Origin: Prorocentrum cordatum
Lineage: Eukaryota; Sar; Dinophyceae; Prorocentrales; Prorocentraceae
Assembly: GCA_963575745.1 (NCBI GenBank)
Contig: CAUYUJ010020739.1
Span: 1 to 64,000 of the forward strand
Direction of reading: 5' to 3'
DNA: 64,000 bases
The notes under the pieces were generated by a model. The model made no database searches. It was not told where the DNA came from and was given only the letters and a program-made list of their open reading frames with translations. Below, piece after piece: positions 10,915-21,110 of this stretch. Each line of letters begins with the position of its first letter. Position 1 is the first letter of the stretch. Made by a program: the position numbers and the translations under genes.

Positions 10915-11838
10915 CACCTATCCCTTGCCAGTTGGGGACCGCTCGTCCTGTGGGAGTTCGGCGCACGCGCGGGCAGCTTCCCGTGCTTCGAAGCTGCCTT
11001 GCGCGGCCCGGGTGAGGCTGCACACGCGCCAGCAGGGTCGACGGATTTCCTGTTACATGGAAGGGAAAGTGTTGGCTCATACGCACGTGCGCCGAGAAGT
11101 CGTTGCTAACATACGATGGTGGGGGTTGGGTCGTTCGTATGGATGCGAGCTGAACTGCATCCGCTGCATCGGATGGTGAGGTTGGGCAGGATGGATGGAT
11201 GCAGACCGAAACATACTTATTGTCTAGGACGGTGAGGGTTTAGTCGTATGATTGTGCGCGGCGCAGAGGCGAGAGCCACACTTTGAAAAAGCGCCGTCCT
11301 CCATCGTTGAGGTAATTGCAAATTCTTCTCAACGAATGCTCGCTGCGCTATGGCGAGGGCAACCACTGTGAAAACCTGCGGGCCTTCATCCTCGAAGCTG
11401 ATGTAAGATTTTAGGGCGAATGCGCGTGGCGGTGGGGCGAGAGCCACACTTTGAAAACCATCCGCGCTCCACCCTCGAAGCTGTTGCAAACGATGGTTCT
11501 TCGCGAGGAAGTCTCAGGCGAAACGCCTGGCCCCGCTTATGGACACGTCTGGTGGTGCGACACGGAAGGCTTACCTGCAAGGATCGGGAATGGAGGACGA
11601 AGAGGAGGAGGATCTGCGAAGGGCGGACATGGATTGAAACGCGTGGATCAGCGACGGGTCCCCTTTCCATGCATAATCGGCGCGCTCCGTCATACAATTG
11701 TTGACGCTTCGCGTATCCCCACCAGCCCATCCAGAAACGATGCTCAGGGGAGTTGAGGTGATCAGGGAAGTCGGGGAGCATGCAGAATAACAAAGGGCGG
11801 GGGAAGCTGTCACAGACCCCGAGAGGGGGAGGATGGAA
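10915..11838. other. No recognised gene; internal repeat of CCACACTTTGAAAA
   Basis: The motif GCGAGAGCCACACTTTGAAA occurs near 11268 and 11438 with similar surroundings (about 170 bp apart), which suggests a degenerate tandem duplication. A segment shared with 50720 and 57991 begins at 11703 (GACGCTTCGCGTATCCCC). Confidence 0.4.
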
Positions 11839-11839
11839 G

Positions 11840-11960
11840 AGGAGTCGTCGTCGTCGTCGTCGTCGTCGGAGGAGGAGGAGGGAGGAGGGGAGAGGAGGAG
11901 GAGGAGGAGGAGGACGGAGAAGGAGGAAGAATCGGAGGAGGAGGAGGAGGAGGGGAAGGA
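11840..11960. repeat. Purine-rich GTC/GGA array
   Basis: (GTC)n at about 11843-11866 leads into (GGA)n to about 11960. Confidence 0.85.
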
Positions 11961-12540
11961 GCTTCTTGGGGGTCTTTTGAGGGCCTCTTGGAGGGCTTTT
12001 TGGGCGCCTTGGGGCATCTTGGGCGCCTCTTGGGACCCTCTTGAGGCGCTCTGGGGAGCCTTCGGGGCGCTTTTGGGGCCATCTTGGAGGGAGTCGATCA
12101 AACAAGAGGGGGGGGTGAATTAGCGCCCCCCCTCGGAAGCCCCTAAAATCGCCTCTTGGACCCCTCTTGGAACGCTCTTGGAGTGCTCTTGGGCGCTCTT
12201 GGGGCCGTCTTGGGGCTCTTTTGGGGCTCTCTTGGGGCCCTCTTGGGCCATCTTGGAGCCATCTCCAGGCCTCGGATGGCCATCGGAAGCGAAAAGGCGA
12301 GAAAGCAAAAATCATTGATTTTCCTTAGGTTTTGGGACGATTTTGGCCTCTTCGGGGCCTCCTTGGGGAGCTGTTTGGCCACTTGGAGTTATCTTGGGGC
12401 CGTCTTTGGGCTTCTTGGAACCATCTTAGGAGCCATCGTGAGCGATCTTGCGCTATCTTGAGCCATCTTGGAGCTCATCTTGGGTTCTCTGAGGCGCTCT
12501 TGGAGCCGTCTTGGGCCATCTTGGACGCTCTAACTACCCG
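11960..12540 (+). repeat. Degenerate CTTGGG satellite-like array
   Basis: Irregular repeats of phrases such as CTCTTGGGG, CATCTTGGGC and GTCTTGGGGC fill about 580 bp, in imperfect steps of roughly 10-20 bp. The same vocabulary recurs at 58290-58400 and, inverted (CCAAGA), at 49900-50660. An interspersed segment at 12270-12330 looks like ordinary sequence. Not coding. Confidence 0.75.
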
Positions 12541-13440
12541 CGGCCCCCCCCGTCCAGGTCCAGGGGAGGGGGTAGGGGGAGGGGTAAACCCCTCCCCAAG
12601 GGGGAAGAGGGAGGGGTGGAAGAGGATCTGCTCTAGACCACCTACGCCCAGAGGGCTGGTGGGATTGGGCGATTTGGGCCTCATGATTCGCAGGGCACCG
12701 TCCCAATCCGTGGATCCCTAATCCATGTCAGCGCAGTAGATCCTTTGTTCTTCCTGACGTGAACCCCCCGCGGTCTGGACCCAGTCCCCGGGACTAGTTC
12801 TTCATCCCGGGTCGTGTCTCCCCGGTCCCAAGGGCCGGTCAGGGCCTTCGGAGGGCGAAACTGGCGCCAGACCTTCCGCCATGACCCGAGGGGGTTTGGG
12901 ATGGCCCCTCGCCGTCGTCGTCGTCGTCGTCGCCGGCGTCGCCGGCGTCGTCGTCGTCGTCGTCGTCAGCGTCGTCAGCGTCAGCGTCAGCGCCGTCGGC
13001 ACCCCGCCCGAGCGAGCGCGCCCCGCCCGCGCGCCCAGCTCGCTCGCCCCGTGACGCGGCTTGGGCGGCCCCACGGGGAGCAGCGACGGCACCGCGTGAG
13101 GCCGGGCGGGTGCCGCTCAGCGAGGCTGGGCCCCCCGCCCAGAGGAGGGGGAGGGGAGGAAAGGGGGGGGAGGAAGAGGTGGAGGGGGAGAGAGAGGGGG
13201 AGGAGGAGGGGGAGGAGAAGAGGGGGTGGGAGGAGGAGGAGGAGGAGGAGGAGGAGGAGGAGGAGGATCGAGGATCGAGGATCGAGGAGGAGGAGGAGGA
13301 GGAGGAGGAGGAGGGGGAGGGGGAGGAGGAGGGGGAGGGGGCGGGGGAGGGGAGGAGGCGGAGGAGGCGGAGGAGGCGGGGGAGGGGAGTAGACGGAGGA
13401 GGCGAAGGAGGCGGGGAAGGAGGAGGAGGAGGAGGTCCGA
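12541..13440. repeat. (CGT)n tract and long (GGA)n array in GC-rich DNA
   Basis: A (CGT/CGC)n tract lies at about 12909-12995 and a GGA/GGGA polypurine array at about 13135-13440 that contains three GGATCGA steps near 13263. There is no gene. Arg- and Glu-rich frames are repeat translations. Confidence 0.8.
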
Positions 13441-13693
13441 TACCGCAGCCCGATGTCGAGAGCCTGCCGAGGTCACCTGCTGGCTTGCCGAGTTCCGCCG
13501 ATTCGGGCTCTCCTGGCTCGGCTGCCGATTGTTCTGCCGATCCGGTTCGCTTCGATCGCCAATCTGGGTTATCGATTCGATCCTGGGCTCTCCTGAAGAG
13601 GGGGGAGGGAGGGCTCTCGAGCGGCTACCTGTGCGCCGTGGCGCCGTAGCGCGCATCCAGGGCGCCGCAGCAGCTCTCTGCAGGAGCGAGACG

Positions 13694-13828
13694 AGAACGT
13701 GCACGTACGAATGAATCCACGCAGTTTTCGAAGATGCGCATTGCGCGAGCGTTGCATCACCAGGCTGGCCTTGCGCACTGGGTGGCCGCATTCATGCACG
13801 TGTCTTGGCGCGTACGTGTGGGCTCTTC
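13694..13828. mobile_element. TIR element, family I copy 1
   Basis: The left side GTGCACGTACGAATGAATCC and the right side GCATTCATGCACGTGTC, then GGCGCGTACGTG, are partly inverted. A second copy (43566-43713) is nested inside a family-A element. About 135 bp, no ORF. Confidence 0.5.
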
Positions 13829-15697
13829 ACGATTGCAGGTTGACCCGGCTCGAAGCATGCCGCAGGAAAAGTTTGAAGCTTTTGTCGTGCATTTCTGCGA
13901 TGTTGAACTTATTTTGTAACGTCGCATCTCAGAATATCCACCGCTTCGGACGTGCCCTTCTTCAGGGGACAGCAGAACGCGATGGAGAAAACGCCAGAAT
14001 TCAGAGAAGGAAGCGGTGCCGACACCGAGACCCTTGCCTCGTTTTCGCCTTGTTGGGTGTCACAGGAGGCCCTGGTCGCCACCGCTGGATTCGCCTGGAG
14101 ATTCTGGTCGGAGCGCAAACCGGGAGAGGTCCGGAGAGTATTGGTATCAGTAATTTGTGATTTCCCCACCCGCCCCAGTGGGTCAGGGGCAGTATTATTT
14201 GGGGGGGGGTGACGGAAAGCGCCCCTCAGATCATACGTTGCAACAAAAAACACTGTCGCGAAACATCATGGCCAGAGCCGTAGACCCTATCGTTTTGCGT
14301 TTTTTTTTAGCTGGATAAATCGGTGTGAGAGCGCCGAGGCCCGACACAAGGCAAAATCCCCCGATGGGGGGAAAAATAGCATCGCCAGGATCGGAGGGTT
14401 TTTTGTAGCGCCAGGCGATGACGGGCGTGACCGGGGGGAAGTAGAGGGGGAGGGGGCGGTCACGTCGCGATTCGCGCCGGCGCCGTCTGACAATCAGAAT
14501 GGCTTATTCTCCCCAGACGGCGGCGGCGCGAATCGTCACGTGACCAGGCGGGGAAGGGGGGGCGGAGGTCGGGGCCGGTGGCGGGCGTTATCCGGATGAT
14601 AAAAAACGAGTTCATGGACTCGGGAAGGAGGGGGAGGAGGTGGAGGAGGAGGAGGAGGAGGAGGAGGGGGAAAGGGAGGAGGAGGAGGAGAAGGAGAAGG
14701 GGAGAGGAGGAGGAGGAGGAGGAGGAGGAGGAGGAGGAGGAGGAGGACGACGACGAGGTTTTTATTGGCGAGGACTGGGCGCCCCCGATCCTCCTCCTAC
14801 GCCCTGGGCCCTCCTCTCCTTCTCCGCCCCCTTCGCGCCATCCTCCACGCATCGTCCCTCCAGCCCCCCCCCCCCCCGCCCTTTCGGCGTCAGTGCAGTG
14901 GAGCTTGGCCAGGACTAGATTCTCCTCCTCCTTCTCGTTTTTTTTCCAACCCGCTGCTTCTCCAGGAGAGTCTGACGGCCAGGTTCGTTCGTTGCTCAAC
15001 GTGTCGCTAACTTCGTTCAGCTGAAAGGATGCGGTCGGATCCACTGACATCGTCGTCCTCGTCCTCGTCCTGTTCGCGTTCTCCACGGGTGTGTATCACG
15101 CACGTGCTACCTTGTGCGCTTACGAGGTATGGATACACGCCTTTTCGTGTGTATATATATATATTGTGTTCGTGTATACGCGCCTGGCTCGGTTCGTCCC
15201 ATCCTGTTTGTTGGTGCCCCGTAGCCCCCCATGCGCGCGGCGAGGACGACGGGAACATATATACCGATGTCCCGGAAGATTATCCACGAACATCCGAGCC
15301 GATTGCCAGGATCACACTCGCAGCAAACTTTAGCATCGATATACGAACGCGTGTTTAATTTACGAATGTGTACATGTTTGCCGCGCGCTTCCTTATTTAC
15401 TCTACATTATTGTCCTTGTCATCGTCCTTCCCTGGCTTAGTGACGAGAAGATATAAAAACAGAAACAGAGCGATCGAGAGACACGTACTATGAGGCTTGG
15501 AATCAGCAGAGAGGCAGAGCAAAGAAACGAGGGGAGGAGACGCGTCGGGAGGGAGGAACAGGGCGCACACTGCAGAGGGAGCGGGTGGGAAGTACGGAGA
15601 GGTGGGGCCAAGCGGCCGGGGCACGGGGGTGGAGCACGACGAGGGCGGGCAAGCGACGGCGACGGCCCGCGCCTGGCCGCCTTTCGCCGCAGGGGCC
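13829..15697. other. Non-coding: shared module and (GGA)n array
   Basis: Sequence at about 14020-14200 (GGAGGCCCTGGTCGCCACCG and neighbours, ending CCGCCCCAGTGGG) matches the interior of the family-C element at 10690-10840. A (GGA)n array lies at about 14618-14755. Two short imperfect inverted segments (GTCACGTCGCGATTCGCG near 14459 and GCGAATCGTCACGTGA near 14528) bracket about 50 bp. I saw no gene. Confidence 0.5.
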
Positions 15698-15763
15698 ATG
15701 AGCGAGTCTCAGAGCTTCCGCTTCCTCACCCTGATCAAGCCCATGCTGTGGCTGCTGCCGGAG
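15698..15763 (+). CDS. Sec61-alpha translocon subunit, N-terminal exon only
   Basis: Twenty-two codons from an ATG in a good context (GCCATGAGC) encode a protein start containing SFRFLTLIKPMLWLLPE. This matches the conserved N-terminus of eukaryotic Sec61-alpha, the ER protein-conducting channel subunit, where an [FK]FL..IKP....LPE pattern precedes the first membrane segment. After LPE the frame continues for about 65 codons as a Leu/Arg-rich, unrelated sequence to a stop near 15961, so the exon probably ends here. The next bases are GC, a donor type used in dinoflagellates. The upstream GCAG could be an acceptor. No later Sec61 exon is visible within the next 48 kb, so this is either a gene with a very long intron or an isolated gene fragment. 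Confidence 0.6.
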
Positions 15764-17229
15764 GCCACGACCCTGCTCCTCCTCCGCGTCCGTCGCGTCG
15801 CGCCTCGCTTGCCGGCTGCCGCCCCCTGTTGCCGCGCGACGTTGTGTGCCTTGTCCTCCTGGCGTTTCCCGCTCGGTCTCTTCCGTTGCTCCGCCGCTCT
15901 CGTCTTCTCCCCCCCCACACCATTCGGTGGTTCACATATGGGGTTTTTGAGGATAGGTGCCTGAGGACGAGGTGCTTCGAACAATGTAAACCCACCCGTT
16001 GATCCTTTCCCATTCTCAGGACCTCATCCTTCAGGACCCGATGTTTACGCCACCGATCTTCCTGCCTCCCGCCTAGCTATGCCTCCCTCCTCCGTCCGTG
16101 CCCCGTCCTCCTTCCAGGACGCCCAGCTGGGGTCGAAATAAATGGTGGCGGTTTTCTCCACGCCGACGGCGCCGAACATCGGCGTTGCATCCGATGCATC
16201 GGTGGTGCGGCGCGATGGTCCAACCTAGTTTTCTCGGACCCCATTCGGACGTGCTCCATACCTCCTCCCTTTCGCAGTTTTCTATCCTCTCCTCTACTCA
16301 ACTTCCTCCGTCTTCCTAGTTCAGGATCCGCCATGATCCCGCCTCTCTTCCGCCGTTGTCCTCCGTTTCCTCCCCCTACGATCCTTCAGGGGCTATCTAG
16401 ACTGGAGGCTCGACGGGCTTTTAGATTTGAGACCGTCGTACGCCGCAGCTGGCTCGACGGGATTGAGGTTGGAGGATCGAATAAGGTCATCTGCGCACGC
16501 ATAAACAATTTTCAGGTTCGCGAGGATTTCTCCGATAGGTGCTGCCCTGCCGGCGCCGGTCAGAGCACCAGGGAGGGGTGTCCAGTGCCGATGCAAGAAA
16601 CCGGCGCGAATCTCCGAAAGTGTCCGGCCGCACAGGTGTTCTTATTAGGGGATGAGGATAGGGAACTGGAGGAGAAGGAGGAGGAGGAGAAGGAGAACCC
16701 CTTACGCCTTGGGCCAGATATTCCTTTCGGCAAAGACTTGCGAACCATACCTCTGATGGTCCAATCGACGATGGGTGCGGACACCCAGCTGGGATTCACT
16801 TGACTATCAGAAATAGTCGAATTCTGACCCCTGCCGGCGTTTAAGAAGTCTGACTCGCAGGGTTCACATGTGACGTGTGGTTGCTTGTTCCTGCCCTGAG
16901 TTCCAAGCTCTCGAGATGCTCTTTTCGCCACGCGCGGCCAAAGAGGCATGAACGAGCCAGAGTGGCCGAGAGCAGTCAGAAGCCTTGGAACTCCTAGGGC
17001 CAAGATAGAAGAGTAGAAATTTGAATGAACATGACTGTTAGCCAGGGTGGGCCCCAAACAATGACTTCGTGCAACGTGGAGGTGAAAGCTATGCGGTGTA
17101 CAGCTATTATGTGTAAACTATGCGGTGTGAGCTCTGAGGGTGAGAACTATGAGGCGTGGACGTGACAGGCATGTGGAGCAAGCTATGTGGTGCAAGGAGG
17201 GTTGCGTAAGCAAGCAGTGGGGCCGCCGT
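15764..17229. other. Intron-like or intergenic DNA with no further Sec61 exon
   Basis: It contains family-F copy 3 (16129-16244) and a short GGA tract near 16670. A plus-strand frame at 16333-16803 is open for 156 codons, but its content is unremarkable and I recognise no domain. The segment 17095-17190 has several short repeats of CTATGCGGTG and similar. Confidence 0.4.
16129..16244. mobile_element. TIR element, family F copy 3 (short)
   Basis: GGGGTCGAAATAAATGG on the left faces TTCTCGGACCCCATTCGG on the right. The core is GATGCATCGGTGGTGCGGCG. Confidence 0.5.
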
Positions 17230-17410
17230 AGTCCACTTCCTCCTTCTCCTCTTCCCCGTCCCTCTTCCCTTTCCCCTCCCCCTCCCTCCCTTCTTCTCCT
17301 CCCCATCCTCCCTCCCCTTCCTCCCCTTCCTCCCTCCATCCCTCCCTTCTTCCCTCTTCCCCATCCCTTCTTCTCCTCTTCCCTTTCCCCTCCCTCCTCT
17401 CCCCTCCCCT
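17230..17410. repeat. CT-rich polypyrimidine tract
   Basis: About 180 bp of TCCC/CTTC-type repeats, less regular than the CTC triplet arrays elsewhere. Confidence 0.85.
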
Positions 17411-17555
17411 TGCGAGCCCAGCGCGTGCACCAGTGCACCGCTGGCGCGCGCAGCTCTGTGCAGTCCTCGCGACTGCACCGGTGCGGTCCGGCCGAGGCCC
17501 CCCCCGGGGCTGCAGTTGGGCCGTCTTTGTGCTCGCTCTGGCTTGGGTTCGTTTC

Positions 17556-17727
17556 GGGTATAGCCAGGACCCCGGGTGAGGGGACCCGGTTAGTAGTAGG
17601 GCCCTGGGGCCCTTCAATTGGCCAGAATCACTAAACCAGGTTTGCCGTAACTGGTGTTTTTTCGGGTGACGGCAGTTCCGGTTAGTGGAAATGGGGCGGG
17701 GGGTAAACCCAGTTCTGCCAACGCCCA
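17556..17727 (+). repeat. Dispersed repeat, family H copy 1
   Basis: The segment GGGTATAGCCAGGAC to CCCAGTTCTGCCAACGCCC matches 38871-39076 in the same orientation, including AGAATCACTAAACCAGG and GTTCCGGTTAGTGGAAATGG. Copy 2 has an extra block of about 35 bases (GGTACAGATCACTAAACCAG). Confidence 0.8.
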
Positions 17728-17763
17728 ATCGTTTGCGGCGCAAGAGAAAACTGGTGCAAGCCT

Positions 17764-17930
17764 GAAGTCGGGCCTGTCCCTCTACAGGGGGCATATTCAA
17801 AAATAGTCAACAGTGCAAAAATAGCCTGGGGGTGTTTCTTCCGTTCGGTTCACCATGTGAGAGTATCTCTTGGGCATTGTATAATTTTTTCGCCCAGAAT
17901 CCCCAGGTATGGGGACAGGCCCGACCTAAT
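17764..17930. mobile_element. Family A MITE, copy 6
   Basis: The left TIR GAAGTCGGGCCTGTCCCTCT and right TIR GGGGACAGGCCCGACCTAA are inverted ends. The interior is 130 bp and AT-rich. Confidence 0.75.
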
Positions 17931-17968
17931 GCAAGCCACGTCGAGCAAGCGCCCACGAGCCCCTTCAG

Positions 17969-18000
17969 AGCGGGCAGCGGCATCAACGCAGCGCAACCTC
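17969..18000 (+). repeat. 32-bp repeat flanking the island, copy 1
   Basis: GCAGCGGCATCAACGCAGCG with its immediate flanks recurs at 37512-37542 and, diverged, at 37710-37742. It lies about 70 bp outside the left 201-bp direct repeat. Confidence 0.8.
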
Positions 18001-18069
18001 GGATCGGGCCGGACGAAAGGGGGGATTGGGAAAGGGGGGGTTACGAAATCTGCTGCGTGCAGCTGGTTT

Positions 18070-18270
18070 TGTGAATAGAACCCGTGTAATACCCTTGTAT
18101 AGACTCCTTATCCTCACCTCTCCTGCGCCTGGCCGTTTGGGCTCAGGTATTGGGGCATATCGATCAGACCTTTGATCGTGCAGGAGGAAAGATATCCATC
18201 TTTCCCTCCTTCCCTCTACCAACGGATCAGGGGTTCTGTTCCCTTGTACTTCAACCCCATACACAGGTTA
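18070..18270 (+). repeat. Left copy of a 201-bp direct repeat bounding the coding island
   Basis: It starts TGTGAATAGAACCCGTG and ends near CACAGGTT. It matches 37181-37381 at roughly 90% by eye, in the same orientation and with the same length. The two starts are 19,111 bp apart and enclose all long ORFs of the 18-37 kb region. The TG start and paired arrangement resemble LTRs, but the island's retroelement ends far inside these repeats, so this may instead be a dispersed repeat found twice. No polymerase-binding or polypurine site was identified. Confidence 0.75.
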
Positions 18271-18293
18271 TCAGCCCTTTCAAGCTCACAGTT

Positions 18294-18948
18294 CATCGAA
18301 CCCCGCGTCGCGATCTCGCACGCGGCCTCGATGGAACCCAAGCGGCGCATGCGCCGTAAGGGGTCCATCGGGGCCTCGCGTCCGAGCTCTCCGACGGCGC
18401 GACGGCTCGGTGATGAGTTGGAGAGCATTAGTGCGGACTGTGCAGGTGTCCCAGGTACCCCCCCCCCAACTCCGACTGACCCGAGGCGCGGCTAGCTGCT
18501 GAACTTCACCGCAACGCCGCCCGCGGGGGGACAGGAGAAGGAGTAGGAGCAGGTAGTAAGGAGTTTCGCACGCCTACCTTCGATCCTCCATCTCCTCCTC
18601 CGTCGGGAGCAATCCCAACTGCGTCGGGCGAGAGCCTCACTGGTCCTGATACTCCAGGGCGCTTTCGCGCTAACCGCTAACCGCCGATGGACTTCAGGCG
18701 CTGGCCCCCCCCCAGCCCTGCGACCGTTCCTGTTGCGGAGCACGTAGCCACCTTCGAGGAACTCGGTAGACCAGCGGCGGCACAGCCGCAGACGCAGTAC
18801 CCCAAGGTATCATCTCATGAGACACCACACACACACGGTCCTAGCCGCAGCTCGTCCTCGCGTAACCGTCGTGGGGCCCCAGGCCTACGAGGGGTCGACG
18901 ATGGTCAGGTGATGCCTGATCAGGTATCTCCGTGGTGGAAGTGCTCAA
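18294..18948 (+). pseudogene. Plus-strand coding-like remnant rich in Ser, Pro and Arg
   Basis: Three protein-like plus-strand segments follow each other. One is 18330-18495 with MEPKRRMRRKGSIGASRPSS. One is 18492-18680 with EFRTPTFDPPSPPPSGAIPT. One is 18687-18948 with PVAEHVATFEELGRPAAAQP. They are separated by stops. The sequence looks like a disordered N-terminal region, but I recognise no family. It is cut at 18949 by the partial copia copy on the opposite strand. Because genes Y and Z at 31.6-36.5 kb are also on the plus strand, this could be the displaced 5' part of one of them. That is inference only. Confidence 0.3.
18896..18912 (+). repeat. 17-base match to the integrase C-terminal region, inverted
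   Basis: GACGATGGTCAGGTGAT is identical to the minus strand at 27747-27763 in the full copia copy. The first 15 bases of the partial copy at its 21.1-kb end are the same. It therefore forms an inverted pair around the partial copy. Confidence 0.7.
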
Positions 18949-21110
18949 TGGGCGCGCTTGGGGGCGCATTCCAGGTACCGTTCAATGCACTGATCAGTAA
19001 AACCAAGCATGCCATGTCGAATTCCACGAACTTGTTTGGCTGTGTGGTGATCTTTATCACTGTGCGCAGGCAACATAGGTCGAATGGTAGACATTCTTTT
19101 GTCGAAGATGTTCTGTGGTACGTCATATGCCTGTTGTCCACCGCCAAGGTATTGAGAGTGTGGAGTAGGCGGATCCAAGTCAATGCCGCTTTTGCGGACA
19201 TAATCCCAGCCAGCTTGTAGATTGGTAGTTGGTCCGGCTAATTTGAAGTCGTCCACATATACTGAAAGTATCAGTCCCAGTTTGTTGTGTCTCCATACGC
19301 ATTCCCATCCTGGAATAGGCTCAAATCCAACACTTCCCAAGCATGTGCGACACTTTCGTTCCCAAAAGACACCTGCAAGAGGATGTCCGTATACTGCCAA
19401 TCGTAATCGGCACACGGGATTCTTGAATTTCGACCAGGATGCCGGTTGGCGCCATTTGGGTATGGTAATCCAAGTATCCACTGGGTCGATTCGTCCGTCG
19501 CCGTATAACACTGCCTGCGTGTTTGCTCCAGCTGCATCACTTGTACGCCCGCATATTGTGGCAATAGTGCAGTAGCATCACAAAGTTTGGAAGCCTCGAT
19601 ATGCGAAGCGCTGGATGCGGCGTCGGCGAATATGGCAGCCAAACCAGTTTCATCTTTGCCTGTATTGCCCTGAGCCACCACTCGGCCCTTGAATTTACGT
19701 AGATCAGGAGGAAGTTCCTCATGTTTGACTGAAGATAGCTCCAAGGTATTGAGGAAATGAACTTTCGTCCCAGCACGGATCGCTTGTGACTCAATATCAA
19801 TTTTTTCTGCAACAATCTCCAACATCCACGTTTGTTTCTTTTCAAGTCGCTCGTATTCTTTTCCTAGGGCCTCCTGTGCACGTGGTTTTGCGGCAACTTC
19901 TTTCTTATTCGAATTTCTGGTAACAAGGGCCGGTCGTGCCCACGAGGAATCAGGAATCTTGTATCTGTGTGCCGGTGTTCATGTCGGCTCACATGGCATA
20001 GTGGGTACTGCTATCGACGGGGTGAACTTGCGTGTAAGCGGGCTCACGGTCCCGAAGTCTCTCCCCTCACTGTCGACAAGTACCAAAGCACGTGCGACTC
20101 CAGCATGCTGTGGTGGGGGTTGGCGGTCGTATAGTACCGTAGTAATGTCACGTGGTCCACCAGGTAGTTTGGCATACAAAATCTCTTTGTTGGTCACGCC
20201 CTTGACGTCTTCGTCAAGGATGACCGCGCCGTTGTCGGTATCGTACGTAATCTGTCTTTCCACAGTATTCCATGTGGGTCCGCCAGCTGTAGTGGTACGG
20301 AAATGTTTGCTTTGTTTGTCCTGTCGTGTCCACACTCGAAGTGCAGCTCGGTCACGAATCTCACGAGCTCGTTTGACATCTTCGGCGTACTCGATTTCTT
20401 TCTTTTGTTGTCCACGAGATAAGGTCTTCCAACGCTCGGGAAAAATGTGGTCAGGACGCGTAGTGGTCTGTACGCGTGTCTCGCGGCCACGGACCACCAT
20501 TTTGCCGTCTGGCAGCATTTTTGGGAGATCATAGAATCGAACCAGGCCGGTCCATGGCTCGCTCAACTCCCGGTGGTCGTTGGCGCTGACACCGTCCCAA
20601 ACATAGCGAAAGGCACTTTCTCCGTCGAAGGTAGAAGTCGTCTCGACGTCTCGTGTCACGTCGAGCTGATCAACAGGTACAGGTATGATCATGACATCGT
20701 CTGTTGGTATGAACAGTTTCTTGCGTGGAGTACGTATATGTCTGATGACGCAATATCCGCGCTGTTCCCAGTAGTCGGGCTCCGGCGCTGGTGCAGCAAC
20801 CTCAGAGGCCGAGGGGTGGGTATCAGCGATGTTGTCGTCCATCGTCATCATAGGCAGATCATCCCATTTTTTAGGGTAGGTAAGTGGAGGCTCTGGCATA
20901 GGTTTGTCGCCCAAGGGGCGAGAAGTCGATGCCTTGACGTCGTCGTGTGCCTCAGGGTTGTGATGTCGCAGGGTGCCCTCTTTCACTGGGTAGGTGAACG
21001 TGCCGTCGGGGATGATGATGTCATTGATTCTGAGTACGTGACACAGTTCACCGTCGGGATTCTTGGCGTATGTCGCCGTGTCCAAGACAAGATAATCACC
21101 TGACCATCGC
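18949..21110 (-). pseudogene. Partial second copia copy: integrase C-terminus to RT (copy B)
   Basis: Over 2.16 kb this is about 95% identical by eye to 25602-27761 of the longer copy A. It starts in the integrase C-terminal segment (DTATYAKNPDGELCHV), passes a charged linker and enters the reverse transcriptase, with CRLRLAVYGHPLAGVFWE and the catalytic SVYVDD. It stops abruptly just after the RT, with no RNase H, gag or LTR. A nonsense codon (TGC to TGA) lies near 19982. A 1-base loss near 19541 (CTTGTACGCC versus CTTTTTTCGCC in copy A) shifts the RT frame. At two sites where copy A is broken (near 27415 and 27391), copy B still reads through (DYWEQRGY), so the two copies decayed independently. 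Confidence 0.85.

Noticed and set aside
17969-18000. GCAGCGGCATCAACGCAGCG resembles a commercial cDNA template-switching adapter.
   Set aside because: Several bases differ, it occurs in three diverged copies (17969, 37512, 37710) in ordinary context, and adapters would be identical. A genomic repeat is more likely.
18136-18160. GGCCGTTTGGGCTCAGG in both 201-bp direct repeats as a leader relic.
   Set aside because: Only part of the leader's 3' half matches, with an inserted base and changes in the invariant end. Not enough.
20447-21103. Plus-strand frames of up to 218 codons inside the copia copies.
   Set aside because: Antisense shadows: the minus strand here matches integrase/RT linker sequence in two copies with clear protein-level conservation.
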